A stretch of DNA of 64,000 nt from Eopsaltria australis (GCA_034509425.1 JAVTVJ010000822.1:310001-374000); one strand, 5' to 3'; shown: positions 21,687-35,235, counted from the first letter of the stretch. Notes: a model not told the origin generated them from the letters alone. Made by a program: numbers and translations.

Positions 21687-22745
21687 ACGGCAAGATCCAT
21701 TTCATCAGACACCAGAAAGCCACGGGCAATTCCTGAGCAGAGCCCTGGTGGCATAAATGAGATTAAACACCCACCCACATGGACCAAGCCAAAGCAAATG
21801 GAAAAGTGGAGGAAATCAGCCCTCAGGGCACACTGGAATACAGATTATTTTTTGTTCTTTCTTTCTGGGAAGCACTGAGTAAAAGGTCTCCTTCATTGTG
21901 ATCACTTCAGATGTAGCATCTCTCTGCAGCCAGAGGAAGGCAGGCACTAAGAAGTTCTCAGAAGAAATAAAGAAGTTGAGAAAATCATTTTATTGCCTGA
22001 CAGAAGGGGAGGCTGCCTTAATTTTGTTGTCACTGGGAGTCTAAATGTATAAGGACAGCTGCTGTGCTCAAGCAACAATGCAATCAGTTAATGCTTTCAG
22101 CAGGGAGACATTAGCTGCTTCTGCCTCCTGCCAGGCAGGGAGAAACAAAGTTTACCAAAAAAAGGGAAAAAAGGAAACTTTTAGGCATTTTTTTCCTATT
22201 TTTCCCCCTGTTTTTTGGGCAAAGGAAGGGCGAGGCCCACAGCAGAACAGGGAGTGCTTTCCAGGAGGTTCTCATTTCCCCATTTTGGTGGCTGGTGCTC
22301 TGAATGTGCCTTGTCCATCACATTTTCTGCAACAAAGCCACAGAATTCCAATTGTTAAGCAGCACGTGAGAAGGATCAGAGAGAGGGTCACCAAAGCTAC
22401 TTTTGTTATTTACCAAAAAAAGATCAAACAGCAGAATGTTGACTGAGATATCAAATGAAGCCACAAAACCAGGGAGAATTTGCCCAACACAGAGCCAGAA
22501 CTGGCGCCAACAAAATGAAGACATTTTCTGTTTTTACATCCCCAATTTGAACTGAAGGTAAAGGAGAACAAACAAGGAACTAAAACTCTGTAAACTCAAC
22601 GATGTGTTTGTGCCTCGGAGCTGGAATGAGGGAGGCTCCAGCTGAAGGAACAATCCACACGTCTCACCTGTAAAAAGTTTAGAGGTGATAAAAAGGAGAA
22701 GCAAAGGAGTCTTACCTTGGGATAATGGTGAGTTTTCAGGCAGTT
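21687..22745. other. Intergenic
   Basis: No gene or repeat was recognised between the tandem duplication and the purine tract. Confidence 0.5.
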
Positions 22746-23004
22746 CATGAGGAAGAGGGAAGGGAAGGGGGAAGAGGAGAGGGAGAGGGAGGGAGAGGAG
22801 AGGAGAGGAGAGGGAAAGGAGGGAGGGGGGAGGAGGGAGAGGGGAGGAAGGAAGGGGAAGGAAAGGAAGGAAGGGAAGGAAGAAGGAAGGAAGGTGGAAG
22901 GAAAGGAAGGAAGAAGGGAAGGAAGGAAGGAAGGAAGGAAGGAAGGAAGGAAGGAAGGAAGGAAGGAAGGAAGGAAGGAAGGAAGGAAGGAAGGAAGGAA
23001 GGGA
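22746..23004. repeat. Polypurine tract with a perfect (GGAA)21 array
   Basis: About 260 bases of nearly pure purine on the + strand. The left part is irregular GGGAGAGGAGAGG-type sequence. The right part, 22917-23000, is 21 uninterrupted GGAA units. Predicted Lys/Glu/Gly/Arg-rich frames here come from the repeat. Confidence 0.97.
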
Positions 23005-24100
23005 TTTTTGAAGTTTTGAGTTCCTCAGTTCAATTTTCTGTAATAGAATTTTCTGTGCCCTTTCACAACACAGTTAGAACTTGACTCAGAAACCCAAAGA
23101 CCTCAGGTCCTTCTTAAACCCAAGTCTCAGGAAAAAAAAATTAAAGAATCAGGTTTTATAGGCAAATCAAGCAGGTGGAATTTGGCTCTTTCAGTCAGCA
23201 AGTCTGAACCATGATGAGAACACTGAAATAAGAGAGGCAGGGACAATATTGCCGCAAAGGAAACAGGAAAATGTGAATTTTGTAACTTGAATGCTCTCAG
23301 GCCATCACCAGCTGAAATGAAAGAATTTACCTCAGGTAGCTCTAAGATCCAATCTTGATCTTATTCGTAATTATTACATGTTGAAAGTTTAAACATTTCA
23401 TATAGAAGAGATTAAAAGATTGCAAGAGAAACTGAATAATCTCCTCAGACTTCAGAAAGGAGAAAGGCCAAACCCAACCTGAAAGGGAAAGAACACTAAA
23501 CTCAATTGTTAATTAAATCCCTTATTTATCACATTTGTCTTAATTTCAAATATTTATTGATAAAGGATTTAAATAAGAAATGAGAGATTAATCCTTTCTT
23601 TGGGACCAGTGATTATTGGGGTTATTTGAAGGTGTAGTGAAAGCAGCAGAGAGAACGCCAGGCAGGCTGGACAGAAAGCAAAACTCAGCTTAGATATTAA
23701 TCTGCAAAAGTGGATTATAAAAGTCAGGGTTGGACACTTTCACCAGGGTTTTGTTCAGTCTGGGGAACAGCAAGAACAAAGAATTCACTGATGTCCATTT
23801 CTCAGAGAAACCACCAGGGAAGGAGATGGAAAACAAACCTCAAATCACTGGGAAAGATTAAACACTGCCATAAAGTAATTTAATTAGTTGGACTTTTTGT
23901 TATTTTGGGGACATCTTCAGAGCTGGTTTATCCTTCTTTTGCTTTGCTCCCTGGCCCCCACAGAAAAGGCTCAGAGACGTGGCCTTGAGAGCCCCAGGAA
24001 AGGCACCACCACATCAAATAAAGCCACATCCAGAGTCATCTCTGAACTCTCTTGTTAATTAAAAGACAAACATCAGAGCCTGGTCATGTTTCCAGTCAAA

Positions 24101-24101
<1 letters not shown>
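23005..24101. other. Intergenic
   Basis: No gene was recognised. An AATAAA at about 24018-24023 precedes the A tract by roughly 80 bp. Confidence 0.5.

Positions 24102-24150
<49 letters not shown>
24102..24150. repeat. Pure A tract of 49 bases
   Basis: A homopolymer A run from 24102 to 24150, followed by GAGAGAGAAAG. It is far longer than any other A or T run in the window. Confidence 0.95.
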
Positions 24151-24153
<3 letters not shown>

Positions 24154-25319
24154 AGAGAAAGTTTTGCTGTTGTTTCAATGACAGCCAGATCAGGTTTCTC
24201 ATAATATTGATCAAGCATCAAGTGCAAGAGGGTGAGATGGCAAGTGGGAGTCAGGAAAGCAAAGAGAGTGAGGATTCTAAGCAAAAAACACTCCCTGGAC
24301 ATTGTTCTGCTGATAAAATTCAGGAAAATTATCTTTGAACAATGGAATTCTGAAATTGCAATTATGATCATCATCATAAATTACAAGAATTTCTGTCAAA
24401 GTTGCTTCATGCCCTCATTGTCTTTAACAACTTAATCCAAAGAGGGTCAGGCTTGATGCAGGCTGTTGGACAAGAGGTACCTGATGTGCAGGCTGGGGAA
24501 GATTGGCTTAGAGAGGTCTAAAATGAGCTGTCAAACCCTTGCCTTGAGTGTTCAGGAGAGGATCCTGAAGTCACTGAGCCCTAAATATGTTGGGCAAAAA
24601 ACGTGGGTCTAAATGAAGACACAAATAAATGAAATTGAGAGGCTATCTTGGCTTTATAGGCAATAGAATAAGCAAGACATTTCTGTGGCAATCAAGAAAA
24701 TATGGCCAAGACAGGAAAAAAAATTAACAATGATCAAGAAGAAATTACAGCTGCTTACTGTGAGCAGCAGATATTAGACCTGATGGAAAAATCATCTCTA
24801 GAATTTTTCTTTCTCAGGAATGAAGCTGACACACCATTTTGTGTGATAATCCTCCTTCCCGTGAAGCCCCGGTGCTCTAAATGAGATAAAATAATCACTT
24901 CACCCTCTCTGAAATGATTGTGCCACGTTGGGAGCAGTTCAGGAGGTGCCACAGATGAGGGAACTGTAAACACGCCAGTGGTAAATGAAAGGCAATCAAT
25001 TTATTTTAATTAACTTAAGTTTTTTTCTTATTTTTGCGAGTTCAATGTGATATAACAATTTAAGATGACGTTCCAGGCAGGAATTACCAGCAAGGCCTCT
25101 TGCAGGCTGTTTGTAAAGTCTCTTGCTGCTGCTGCAGGTGAAATAAATAAACATTTTTCAGGAAAGGTGGAGCATTTTTGCAGTGTTTGTTTCTAAACAG
25201 AGCCCTGAGGAGAAGCAACCTCTCAGACAGGGTCTGCTCCAAAGGTCAAGTGATTCCTGGGGAAAGGGAGTGCAGGATTGCAGGATGTTCTTCTCTGCTT
25301 CTCCTGCTCCAGAAGTGTT

Positions 25320-25395
25320 ATTTGTACATTAAAAAAGCAAATTTCGCGTAGAAATTGTCCTCCAGTTCTAGGAAATCTCCCAGGTGTTATCAGAC
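25320..25395. repeat. Diverged direct repeat, copy 1
   Basis: It shares TTGTAyATTAArAA, TAGAAATTrTCCTCCAGT and rAAATCTCCCAGrTGTT, in the same order and spacing, with 26808-26880. It is either an old interspersed repeat or a local duplication. Confidence 0.7.
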
Positions 25396-26807
25396 ATTCC
25401 CAGCACCTTAAAAAAAGAAAAGGCAAATAATGTCAGAAGAGTGTTTTGAACACAGAGGGGGGTGTACAGTGAAAACTGGTAAGAAAATCAACAAAATAAC
25501 ACTTCTCCAGTTTTTCATAAACATTTCAGCCTTGTTTGATGCTTCCCCGAGAGATTTTAATCCAAGGCCTCTCCTTAAATTTCATCTTTAATAGAGAGCT
25601 GATGAGGCTCAACCATTGTATTCTTCCTTTCTCCTCTGCTTACAAATCCATTTGTGTGGGATCTACATCCAGATGATAGAAAAAAAAAAATATTCCTTTC
25701 TTCAGAGCTGATTTCTTTTCTTGGCAATTTCAGTTCTTCTGTCTTTACAAAACAAGGAGACTTTTCCTTCCTTCAAATCAGAGCTGAGGAATACACAAAT
25801 GAGAGGACGTGCCAACTTCAGCTTCTCTCCCCTGAGCTCCTTTGAAATCATTTCCCTTGAACTTCCATCTTTAAAAACAGCAGATGACTTTAAACAACCC
25901 TCAGAACTCTCCAGAGGCATCTGTAAAATGTTTTCCCCCAGGAAATCAAAGGCAGGAGACCTTTGTTTCTCAAATCCTATGATAAATAAGGAACTCTGAC
26001 TTAAAAAATATATATATATATTTATATAAACAGAGGAATCATGTTAAAACCTTGTCACGCTGTAGAAAGTTGTACTTGACTTGCAGTTGGGAGAGAATTC
26101 CAGGGTGCACTTCAAAGCCTGTTTATTTTCCCAGACTTGCCAGAAAAAGGGTTCTGGGGGAGGTTTTGTGTTCAGGAGAGCAGCAGCTCCCAGGGTGGTT
26201 CCAGTGGGGATGTTGAGATTTGGATGCTCCCTATCCCTGATCTCTGCTCTGGGTTAATCATCCCGAGCAAGGAGATGGATCAGCACTGAGAGTGAAGTAT
26301 CAGAGTTAAAGCAAAGTTAAATCTTGGTCTTGGACTGAAAATCTTTGGGGAATTCTCGCCCTCATTTAGAGCTCGCTGGCATTGCTGAAGAGCTGATCTC
26401 AAAATCAATTAAAATAAAAATAAATAAGGGGTTTTAGCAAAGAATTTGAAGGGGGGTGAATTTGAAAAAACTGGCAAAGAAAGAACAAAAAAATTCAGGA
26501 TTCCCAAAGCACCATAAAGGGAGCACTCAGCACTCTGCTCCACCTTCCCAGACAAATTCAAATTACTCCCAAAGTTTATGCTGATTTGTTTCTGCCTCAC
26601 CCTTGGTAAGAATCCTTGTCCTGCATGAAAAACTAAATGAATGCTACTTAAAGTTTCGCCTTCTTGATTTGCATTTTCTATGAGACAGTAAATGAAATTT
26701 ATGCTAATCTGATACATATATTCTTCCCTGAACCATTAAAGGGGAGGTGGGGCTACACAGTGCAATAGTTTAAATAATTATGGCTGTCACTCACAATTAT
26801 TCAATCT

Positions 26808-26880
26808 GTTGTATATTAAGAACCAAGTTGCAACTAGAAATTATCCTCCAGTCCCAGAAAATCTCCCAGATGTTGTTGTG
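26808..26880. repeat. Diverged direct repeat, copy 2
   Basis: Partner of the segment at 25320-25395, about 1.49 kb away in the same orientation. The similarity fades on both sides. Confidence 0.7.
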
Positions 26881-28754
26881 CTGATCAAAGTTCTTAAAAT
26901 GTCGGATATGAGATGAGAGTTCCCCAGGAATGGAGTATCAGAGGAAGCTAAAAGTGGAATCTTTATGTTTTAAATGGTTGGCTTTGTTTTCATACTTTCC
27001 CAATAAAGTGCAGCACGGAACTAGAGATGACAGAATACTGTTAGGAATTATTTAATGCTCCTATAAATAAGATTTTATAGAATCTCACATTAAAATCCAG
27101 GAAAAGTTTGGGAACTAATGACACCCGGGTCACAAAGCTGCTCTGCCACTCCAGGCTTGGCTGTACACATTTTATATAGATTCATATATAGATATATATA
27201 AAATCAAGTGACCTCCAACTGACATATTCTACAGCATATCACTGGACTGGAGAGCATCTTGTTCACCTCTATTTTCAATTCAGTTAAAAAAATCAATAAC
27301 TTTTGGTGTGAATAGAATCCTGTCTCTGGTGTAGGTGGCATTATCTCTAAAAACATGTGGCTCTCTGAGTGATGTGACAGATCCTTTGAAATGCAAAGGT
27401 AAGACCAGGTTATTAAAGCTCATTTTTTCCTGCTCAAGTATTTTTTAGGCTGCGCTCGCCTTTGATTTCCAGCACTGGAGGAACAATGTGGGCATCACAA
27501 TAGAGGTCACAGGCAAGAACAGACAGAAATCAGATCTCAAACTGCACCCAGGCAGATCCTCTGGTTGCCAATCCATCAATCCCAGGCAGAGATCTCTGCA
27601 TCCCCATCCCTGCATCCCATTCTCTGCAGGGAGGGTGGCTCGCTGTGATGACAATTGCTTGTGTGAAAAAGGCTCAGCTCAGCTCTCAACCTCAACTTTT
27701 TGTGTGCTGCAGGAAGTCAGAGGATGGATTTCTGCAGAGCTTTGCAGCATTATAGTAATGCATGAATTTTAAGGGCATGGAAATGGGGCTGATGCCAGCA
27801 CAGAATTCCCAGGTCTGAGGAGCTTCCAGCATCTCTTCTCCAGCTGCTCTAATGCTGGTCTGGGTAGCCAAAAGCAGATTTAAACCTAACTTTTTGCCTG
27901 AATCTACTGGGAGTAATGGGCTAATGGGAAAGGAGACAACATCCTGAAATAGATGTGAGTGGATGCACTTCCAGCTGGTGGGGAAGGTTGAACAAGAGCA
28001 AAACTCTACCAAGCAGTGCCCTGGTGATGCAGAGATTTCAATTCTTCAAACATGGATTGGGGCTCTGGAGGGGAATGAGGAAGCAATGAGGTATCTGGGT
28101 AGGATATTGCAGATTTTGTTAGGGTTTAAGCAAGCCCCTGCACTCTGCAGTGGCCACGTTTTGCACGTCAGCTCTGGAAATTTGCAGCTAAATCTTTGTT
28201 CTGTGACATTTAGCATCACTCTGCCTCTGCAAAGGTTGTTGCTCTTTTTTCCCGGCACCTTCCTGACCTGTCTTTAAAGTCAGCACTGCCATCAGTCTGG
28301 GCTGACACACAGAAAATAGTGACATATCGACTTTTACAAGGGGTGCCACAACATGAATAGATGAGGACTTGGTGCTGGGTTTTCCATATGAAAGGAAGTG
28401 TCAACAAAACAGAGTAAAACCCCCACACTTCACCCACTTAATGAATCCCCCTTGTCTGTGTACATGCAGATATTCAATGCTCCATGGAATGCATCTCCTG
28501 AGTGAAAAAAGGTGAGCTTTGAAGCTACATTAAAACTTTTAACCCAAAATTTCATTTTCTTTGAACATGAAAGCTAATTTCTTAAAATTCTGAAGGAATG
28601 AAGTTAATTGGTTTGAGCTGTGTGGTTCTCTGGAAGGCGAGGCTTGAGATGAATCACAACAATTTGCATTTTCTCGAGGAGTTAACATGATGATGTTTCT
28701 CCTCAGATCTTCTTAGAGTCTCAAAAAGTCATGAATTGTCCTTCTCCTGCCACT

Positions 28755-28815
28755 TTCTTGGGAGCACAGGATAAGTGAGGCTGGGTGGGGCCTCAGGAGG
28801 TCTCAAGTCCAACCT
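28755..28815 (-). mobile_element. Old CR1 3' fragment (antisense)
   Basis: GGCTGGGTGGGGCCTCAGGA followed by GGTCTCAAGTCCAACC resembles the reverse complement of older CR1 subfamilies (GGTTGGA...CATCTAGTCCAACC). Confidence 0.6.
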
Positions 28816-30099
28816 TGGTCACAAAGAATTTCAGCCAAGAGCTCTGACAAATTTATTCCACACAGCAATTTTTTTCTCACAAAAAGGAGGAATTTCTTGC
28901 CCTTATTCCACGTTATCCATAATTTTTGAGTCCCTTCATGCTGCCCAGTAATCACTGGGCCCAAACAATCCTGGGTGCAACAGATGAACAGAAAAAATCC
29001 TGTTGAGACAAAGGTGTGGCAGTGGGGTGGCCCCACACTCACCTGCTGGGTAATCCCTCATCCAGAAGGTTCCTCTGAGGGGGAAAACCCCAGGTGACCA
29101 TTCCTAGGACAAACCAACTGCCCTGCCCTGCTGGCCAGAAGCTTTAGAATTCTAAATAAAATGCCTCGTTGGGACTGGTTCAAACTTAAAGCTTTAAAAA
29201 AGTTTCCAAACTTCAGCCAAAACTCTCAGAAGCGTCCTGAGTTCGTCGTGCAGAACCAAGGAATTTCTAGAAACGTCTCTTTCCCCTTTCTCAGCTGCTT
29301 TCCAGTCCCACAGAGCCACTCAGGGCTGTCATACCTTGAAAAAATCCATAGTGAGAGCACTAATTGACTTTGGCTGATTAACAACTGACAAGTGCTCAGT
29401 GGTGCACTGAGCGGAGCCGGAGCTGCCTCCAAAATTGCAAATGCTCAAACCTACCAGAGCTGTCAGCAACTGGAATTTTTTTTCTCTGGCAGTTCCAATG
29501 CAGAGGTCAAAAAGGGAACCAGCACAGCAGCGTGAGGAACAGCTCAGTTTTGCTGCACAGTTGATTTCTGGCCTCTGGGAAAATGCTTCCTGCAGTGCCC
29601 ACAGACAAATCTTCCTAGCAGCACATATTAATTCCATAGCTGATCCCAGCCATGCCATATGCAAGTTGTTTCCTTTCAAGAGTTGTCATGCATGGAGTTA
29701 TTTATTATTGTATGGAAGTGTTCTAATGAAATAATGGTTGTCTCAATGCCCTAAAGCTGTAGGGTCATTTAAATGCAAGTGTCAGATGAAAAGAAAAGCC
29801 ACACGCTGCTTGTAAAACTGCAGGACTTGTTAGATTAACATTTCAGCCTTCTGAAGTAAGTAGATTTGAGAAATGAATCCAATATAGAAAATTGGATGTT
29901 GGGAACGGCAGAGTTGAGTATTTATGAAATGTCACTTCCCCCTCAGAAATACAGACAAGTGGAGCTGAATATTTGCTTTCTTATCCCATTTCCGAGGATG
30001 GGTTTGACACCAAGTAGAGCAGAACTGCTGCAGCTCAGCAGCTCAGAGGGGAAATAAAGCTGGGGGGCATTTCTGTGCTGTAGCAGCACTTCAGGAACA
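28816..30099. other. Intergenic
   Basis: No gene or repeat was recognised. Confidence 0.5.
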
Positions 30100-30450
30100 G
30101 AATCACAGAATCACAGGATCAGGAGGGTTGGATGAGACCCCAAGATCATTAAATCCAAGATTTGGCCAATACCCCAGTGCCCAATAAATGATATTTTTGG
30201 AACACTCTCAGGAATGGTGACCCTGGCAGAACCTGAGGCCATTTATTGTTCTCTGGGAGCAGAGTCTGACTCCACCTGGTAAAGCTGAACCCCACCCTCC
30301 TGTCAGGGATTATGCAGAGCCACGAGGTCCCCCCTGAGCCTCCTTTTCTCCAGGCTGAGCCCCTTTCTCAACTCCCTCAGATGCTCCTGGTTCTCCAGTC
30401 CCTTCCCCAGCTCCATTGCTTTTCTCTGGCCATCCATTAGGCCACTGGAG
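30100..30450 (-). mobile_element. CR1 3' fragment (antisense, older type)
   Basis: It starts with AATCACAGAATCACAGGATC octamers and GAGGGTTGGATGAGACCCCA. Then come AACCCCACCCTCCTGTCAGG, a CTGAGCCTCCTTTTCTCCAGGC-type block and CAGTCCCTTCCCCAGCTCCA. The block order is that of an older CR1 subfamily. Confidence 0.85.
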
Positions 30451-33400
30451 ATCCACCACTTTTAATTCAGAAAGAAAAAAAGTTGTTCCTAGGCGTCAGA
30501 AGTTGAAAAAATGCTGATACAGGTTGGAAAAGGAATTTCTAACAACCAGTTCCTAAGTCAAGGATGGTGCTGTAAGTGCCTGAAGGTGGAGGCACTAAAC
30601 ATAGACCAAAACCTTGGAAATATTACCATGTCCATGGATTCATTTTCCTGCTAACCCCAAGAAATGACTGCTAGGAACAAGCCATGATTTAGCTTGACAT
30701 TAAAAAAAAAATTATTGAAAAAGTAAAAAATAATTTTCTGTTTCCATTTCATGAGCACAAATCCACCCGAAAATGCCTGGTGATCCCTCACCATCCCAGA
30801 ACCTGGCTGGTAACTACTTGCAACCCTCATTTCCATACAAGAGCAAACTGGGAACAGCAGTCAGTGCTTTCCTGTTAATAAACAAACACACAAGACAAGA
30901 TCAATTAGTCAAAATGATGTGACTCATTTGTCATTTACAGACGAGCTCATCCACACGAGGACTGCACTCATCATCCCGAGGATTTGGCCTTGTTCTGCTC
31001 ACAGCTCTTGAAAAAAAGATGTTGAAAATCAAAAACTCAACGATCTGTGCACCCACAGAGCCCTGATAGAAAGAATCAAGGGTTTGGCTGCTCACTGTCT
31101 ATGGGATGTATTTTCCTTCATCAGAAATAGCTGCATTACTCATCTCCACATTGTCCACATCCCTGAGAGAAACTCCAAATCATCCCTCAGCAATTCTCCT
31201 CTCTCTGATCTCCCTGGCACCCCCGGAAGAAAAGCAATAAAATGAACACTTTGAAGTGGTGGGTGAAGCACAGAGAATATTCAGGTGTCTCACTAAAGTG
31301 CATCCCCAACTCAGGATCCGTCACAGTTTGGTTTGATGAATCCATGGCAATCAACAAAATCTCCCTTTGGATTGTCCTCCTGATACCTGCAAATCTGGGA
31401 TTTGAGGTGCTTCAGCCAGCAGCACTCAACCAGATTTTGTCAAAAAACAAAGTTTAAACTTTAATGAATCAAGAAAAGAGCAGGATCAGGAGCTGGTCAG
31501 GTGAGTGAACAAAAAGAAATGAAATAAATTCATTTGTTGGGATGTGAGGCAGCACAGGCATAGATTTCACCTTGGAAAACTATCCTTGATGTCCTCTACA
31601 TCCATGGAATAAAAAGTGAGGGGAAACTACAGGATCACAGCCACAGTATTTATGTTGGTTTGAATGTTATTAGTAGTATTAGTATTGGTATTAGTATTAA
31701 TATTATTCCTGAGGAATCAACCTTTTTTTTCAAGCTACAGAGATAGATCCCAAACACATCCACTTTCACTTTCTCCCCTGTGTCCCAGGATTAGACAGAG
31801 AACAGAAATTTTGTTTCCCAAAAACCAGAATTTTACATGCTGGAAAACCTGACACATTTTTCAGGAAAATCTTCTGTGAATGCCGTAAATCTTTAGGAAG
31901 CACAAAAGGCACAGAATCCTCCTGTCCATGGCTCTCTGCTGCCTGGGGCTGTGGCTCTGGGATGTCATTAAACCATGGAATCCCAGGATGGTTTGCACAG
32001 GAGCCTCAGAGTCTGGCGAACAATTCCCTGGGAGCTGAAGCTTCAGCGCCTTCAGCCCGAGGCTCTCTGCTAATGGAGAGAGCAGAATTGCAAATGCAGT
32101 GAGGGTCAAGGGAAGGGGAGATTGCTCAGAGCCTCTTTGGATTCCTCCTTGGATTCCTCCTTGGATTCCTCCAAAGTTTTCATAGCAGCCAGAAGACAAA
32201 GGCACAAATGGCAAGGTTGCATCTTGAGTGCTCCTCAATCGAAATGCCAGCCAAGAAGGTTCTGGGCAATGCTGTAGGGTTGTGTTTAAAGGAATTTTTA
32301 AGGATGGCATCACCTCTGTTCCCTATTCCTGAACCACCTGGAGTCATAGTGAGCCATTCTTAAAGAATTCCAAGAGTCCCATGCTGTCCCATCCCAAACA
32401 GGAGTGTTTGATCTGTCCAGCTGATCCCCCTTGGAAGCCAAATTAAACTTGTGTTAATATGAAGGAGTTTGGAGAAAAATCTCCTGTTGGTGTTTACAGA
32501 CTAAAAAACAGAACTTAATTATAGACGACAGCCTGACTAAGGGCGTTACATAATGAGGGAAAGACATTTATAGAGCCCAGTTTACAACTCCAGCAGTAAG
32601 AACTCGATGATAAAGAAAATTTAAAAGGCCAGAAGATGCTTTAGGAAGATGGGAAAAACAAGTGAAAGATCAATGCACTGAGATGCCCTCTGTCCCACTT
32701 CCGAGCCACAGGAGCCAGGTTCTCTCAGTGTCACATCTAAAGCAGGGTGACAGCAAACAAGGCAGAAATTTCACTTCAGGATCCACCTTGAATTACACAA
32801 CTATTAAAAAAATCATTTTATCTCCTTAGCAACACTTGCCAACCACGTTGAGCCATTAATGGCATAATTGTTCAACCACCACAACCCACTTTGTTGGCTT
32901 TGAGGTATCAAAGAAAGAACAGGAATCCCTGCTAGCAGCATCATCTAGCAGTGGATTAATTAAACAGGAATTCACAGAGAAAAGCCCAGCTGAAGCCACA
33001 GAGAAAGCTGTTGGGATATGGTATTTGTTGAGATTTTAGCCACTGATGTGTCTGGATTGGGATTCCAGGTGCAAACACCTGTCAGAGAAATTCCTGACCT
33101 TGTCCAACCACGTTTTCACCTCTTCCCTGATAACACACAGCTCTTTCCTAGGGCCAAATTGTGAATTAAAGAATAGTGATCAAACAACAATTAGGGATGG
33201 ATTTTTCAGTCTGGCAGTGGGTGACATGGAAATGTAAAAGAAAAAAAAACCCAAACCAGCTGTGGTATAATGAAGATAATTAGGATATTATCCATGGTGT
33301 TCATATCTTTGCATCCCATTAATACCATGAAATGGCTGGGTTTAGGTTTGGAGGAGTTCTGCTGGCTGCAGGAAGTGTTGGCTTTCTCATTGAGTCAATA

Positions 33401-35084
33401 AATGTAGAAAGGAGTTCAATTCTTAGTCTTTTTGGAGGGTTCATTGTGAGCCTGGGCTGATCTCAGCAGCTCCTATCCCCTGCTGCCACCAGGAGAACCC
33501 AGGGAATTATCCAAAAGAGCCTAATTTATAACCATCTTTTGGGATAAGCCATCATGGTGACAAACCCCTTGAATTTGCCCCAAGATCTGGGAGCTCCTAC
33601 TGTCCTTGGGGTTTTCCTGTAGGATCTGGACTCTGTTCTTGCTTCTCTGTGGTGCTGAGGGAGATCCTTCATTCCACTTCAGCTTCTCACCTCTCTTGGA
33701 TATTTGGCCTTTTAGGGAGGTGAGTTTTTCCAGGCCAGGAAAAACTCACTCCATCTCTCCTGCACAAGAGCTCCAATCTCTTTTATTCCATTATCCTCCC
33801 ATGGCTGTAGTAACAGTGCTGGGAATTCAGGGACCATCTGTCCAAGTGTAACTCATTCCCTGCCCACTCAGCTCCACAGTCTGTCAAAAACACCCAGCTT
33901 GCAAAAGGAAACCAGAAACCTCGACTATTAAAAGTGCTGGAATTATCTCCTTGACAGAATTGGGTTGAGGAATGATCTGGGAAGATCTGGAGGGGCAGGA
34001 ATTTCTGCCAAGGCAGCAGTGATGGACACTCGGGATGGTGGGGAGAAAGGGAAGGTTCTTCCCTGATGTTGGAACACCATCCCAGTACCAGCAACTCCTG
34101 GAATCTGGGATGAGAAGATTCCCTTGGTGAAGAACTGGGATGGTGAAAACTCTCTCTGCTCAGTCCTTCCATTTTCATGTTGAAAAAAAAGAGAACATTT
34201 GGTCTTGTGGATGTAGATTGAAAATTGCCCAAGCATTCTTGCTTTGAGGCTTCAAGTAAAAAAAATAAAACATTAAAAAGTTCCCTCCCTACAATATTTG
34301 AAGGGATAATAACTGCTAAGAGGAAAACAAAGCAAGGAAACAGGCAGATCCATCAACAGGGAGCCCAGATCAGAGCTTTGAGCCAGCTCATCTTTTCTAT
34401 TTTTGAGAACAAATATTCAGGGCTTTCAATACTTTCTGTTATAATGGGTATTCTCTTCATGCTTTTTTTGCCTTGCAAGGGACACACGGCTTTCTTTCAG
34501 CTTTCATTTCCAATTTTATTAAAAAATAATTTATTTTTCCATTTTCTGTTCAACACTGTCAATCAGGTTTTGCAGTTCTGCTCCCTTGCTCTCATAATAC
34601 ACCCAGCAGCAGGAATTCCAGAAGTGCCCAAGCCCCACTGGCAGCTCCCAGTGGTAATGTTTGATCTGTTTCAGGTGGACTGAAAACTCATTTGTAATCA
34701 AAAAAACCAAGAGACACCTGGAATGGAAACTTATTCATTGCGAGCTCTTTGAAACAATCCTCCAGGGGATTTGAATAGACTGCAAACAGAAGAATCTGAG
34801 ACATCCAAAGCTGTTTTCCATTTCCTGTGAGCCACATGACAGGATTACCCTGGAAAGTCCTTTTTCCTAGGACAAATTCTGGTTGAATTCAGGTTGTGGT
34901 GCTCGGTGCCCACGGTTCCTTCGCTGCTGCAGCAGTGGCAAAGGTCCCCCACCTCACTCATCCCTTGCTCCCCCAAATTCCCAGTGGTTTCTGCTCCCAC
35001 AGGGGTGGAATTTTGAGCCCAGCAATCATTGCCTGTGGCTGTGTGAAAGGTTCAGCTGGAAACAAAAAACCCGCATCGCATTTA
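30451..35084. other. Intergenic
   Basis: No gene was recognised. It holds an ATTAGT-rich stretch (31668-31710) and a 12-bp triplet repeat (32137-32172). Frames of about 150 codons at 31861-32313 and 33783-34232 (- strand) and 34225-34683 (+) carry no motif I recognise. Confidence 0.5.
32137..32172. repeat. 12-bp tandem repeat, three units
   Basis: TTGGATTCCTCC occurs three times in exact tandem. Confidence 0.97.
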
Positions 35085-35235
35085 GGAATCACAGAAAGGT
35101 TTGGCTTGGAAAGGAACTTAAAATTCATTTATTTCCAACGCCCTGCCATGGACAACTTCCACTATCCCAGCTTGCTCAGACCTCCATCCACCCTGACCTT
35201 GAGGAGACAGACCCAGTCTGGAAAGTGAGAAGTTT
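35085..35235 (-). mobile_element. CR1 3' fragment (antisense, diverged)
   Basis: AATCACAGAAAGGTTTGGCT, TGGAAAGGAACTTAAAATTC and CTATCCCAGCTTGCTCAGAC match the CR1 order with many substitutions. Confidence 0.8.

Larger units (their letters stand above)
24161..28754. other. Intergenic, AT-rich
   Basis: No gene was recognised. It holds a diverged duplicated segment of about 75 bp (25320-25395 and 26808-26880), and AT-dinucleotide patches at 26008-26028 and 27172-27200. Open frames are about 106 codons or fewer. Confidence 0.5.

Noticed and set aside
22725..23084. KEGRKEGR-type repetitive frames
   Set aside because: Translation of the GGAA microsatellite.
31970..32000. ATGGAATCCCAGGATGGTTT resembling a CR1 terminus
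   Set aside because: The similarity stops after about 20 bases with no GGTTGGAAGG block; too short to call.
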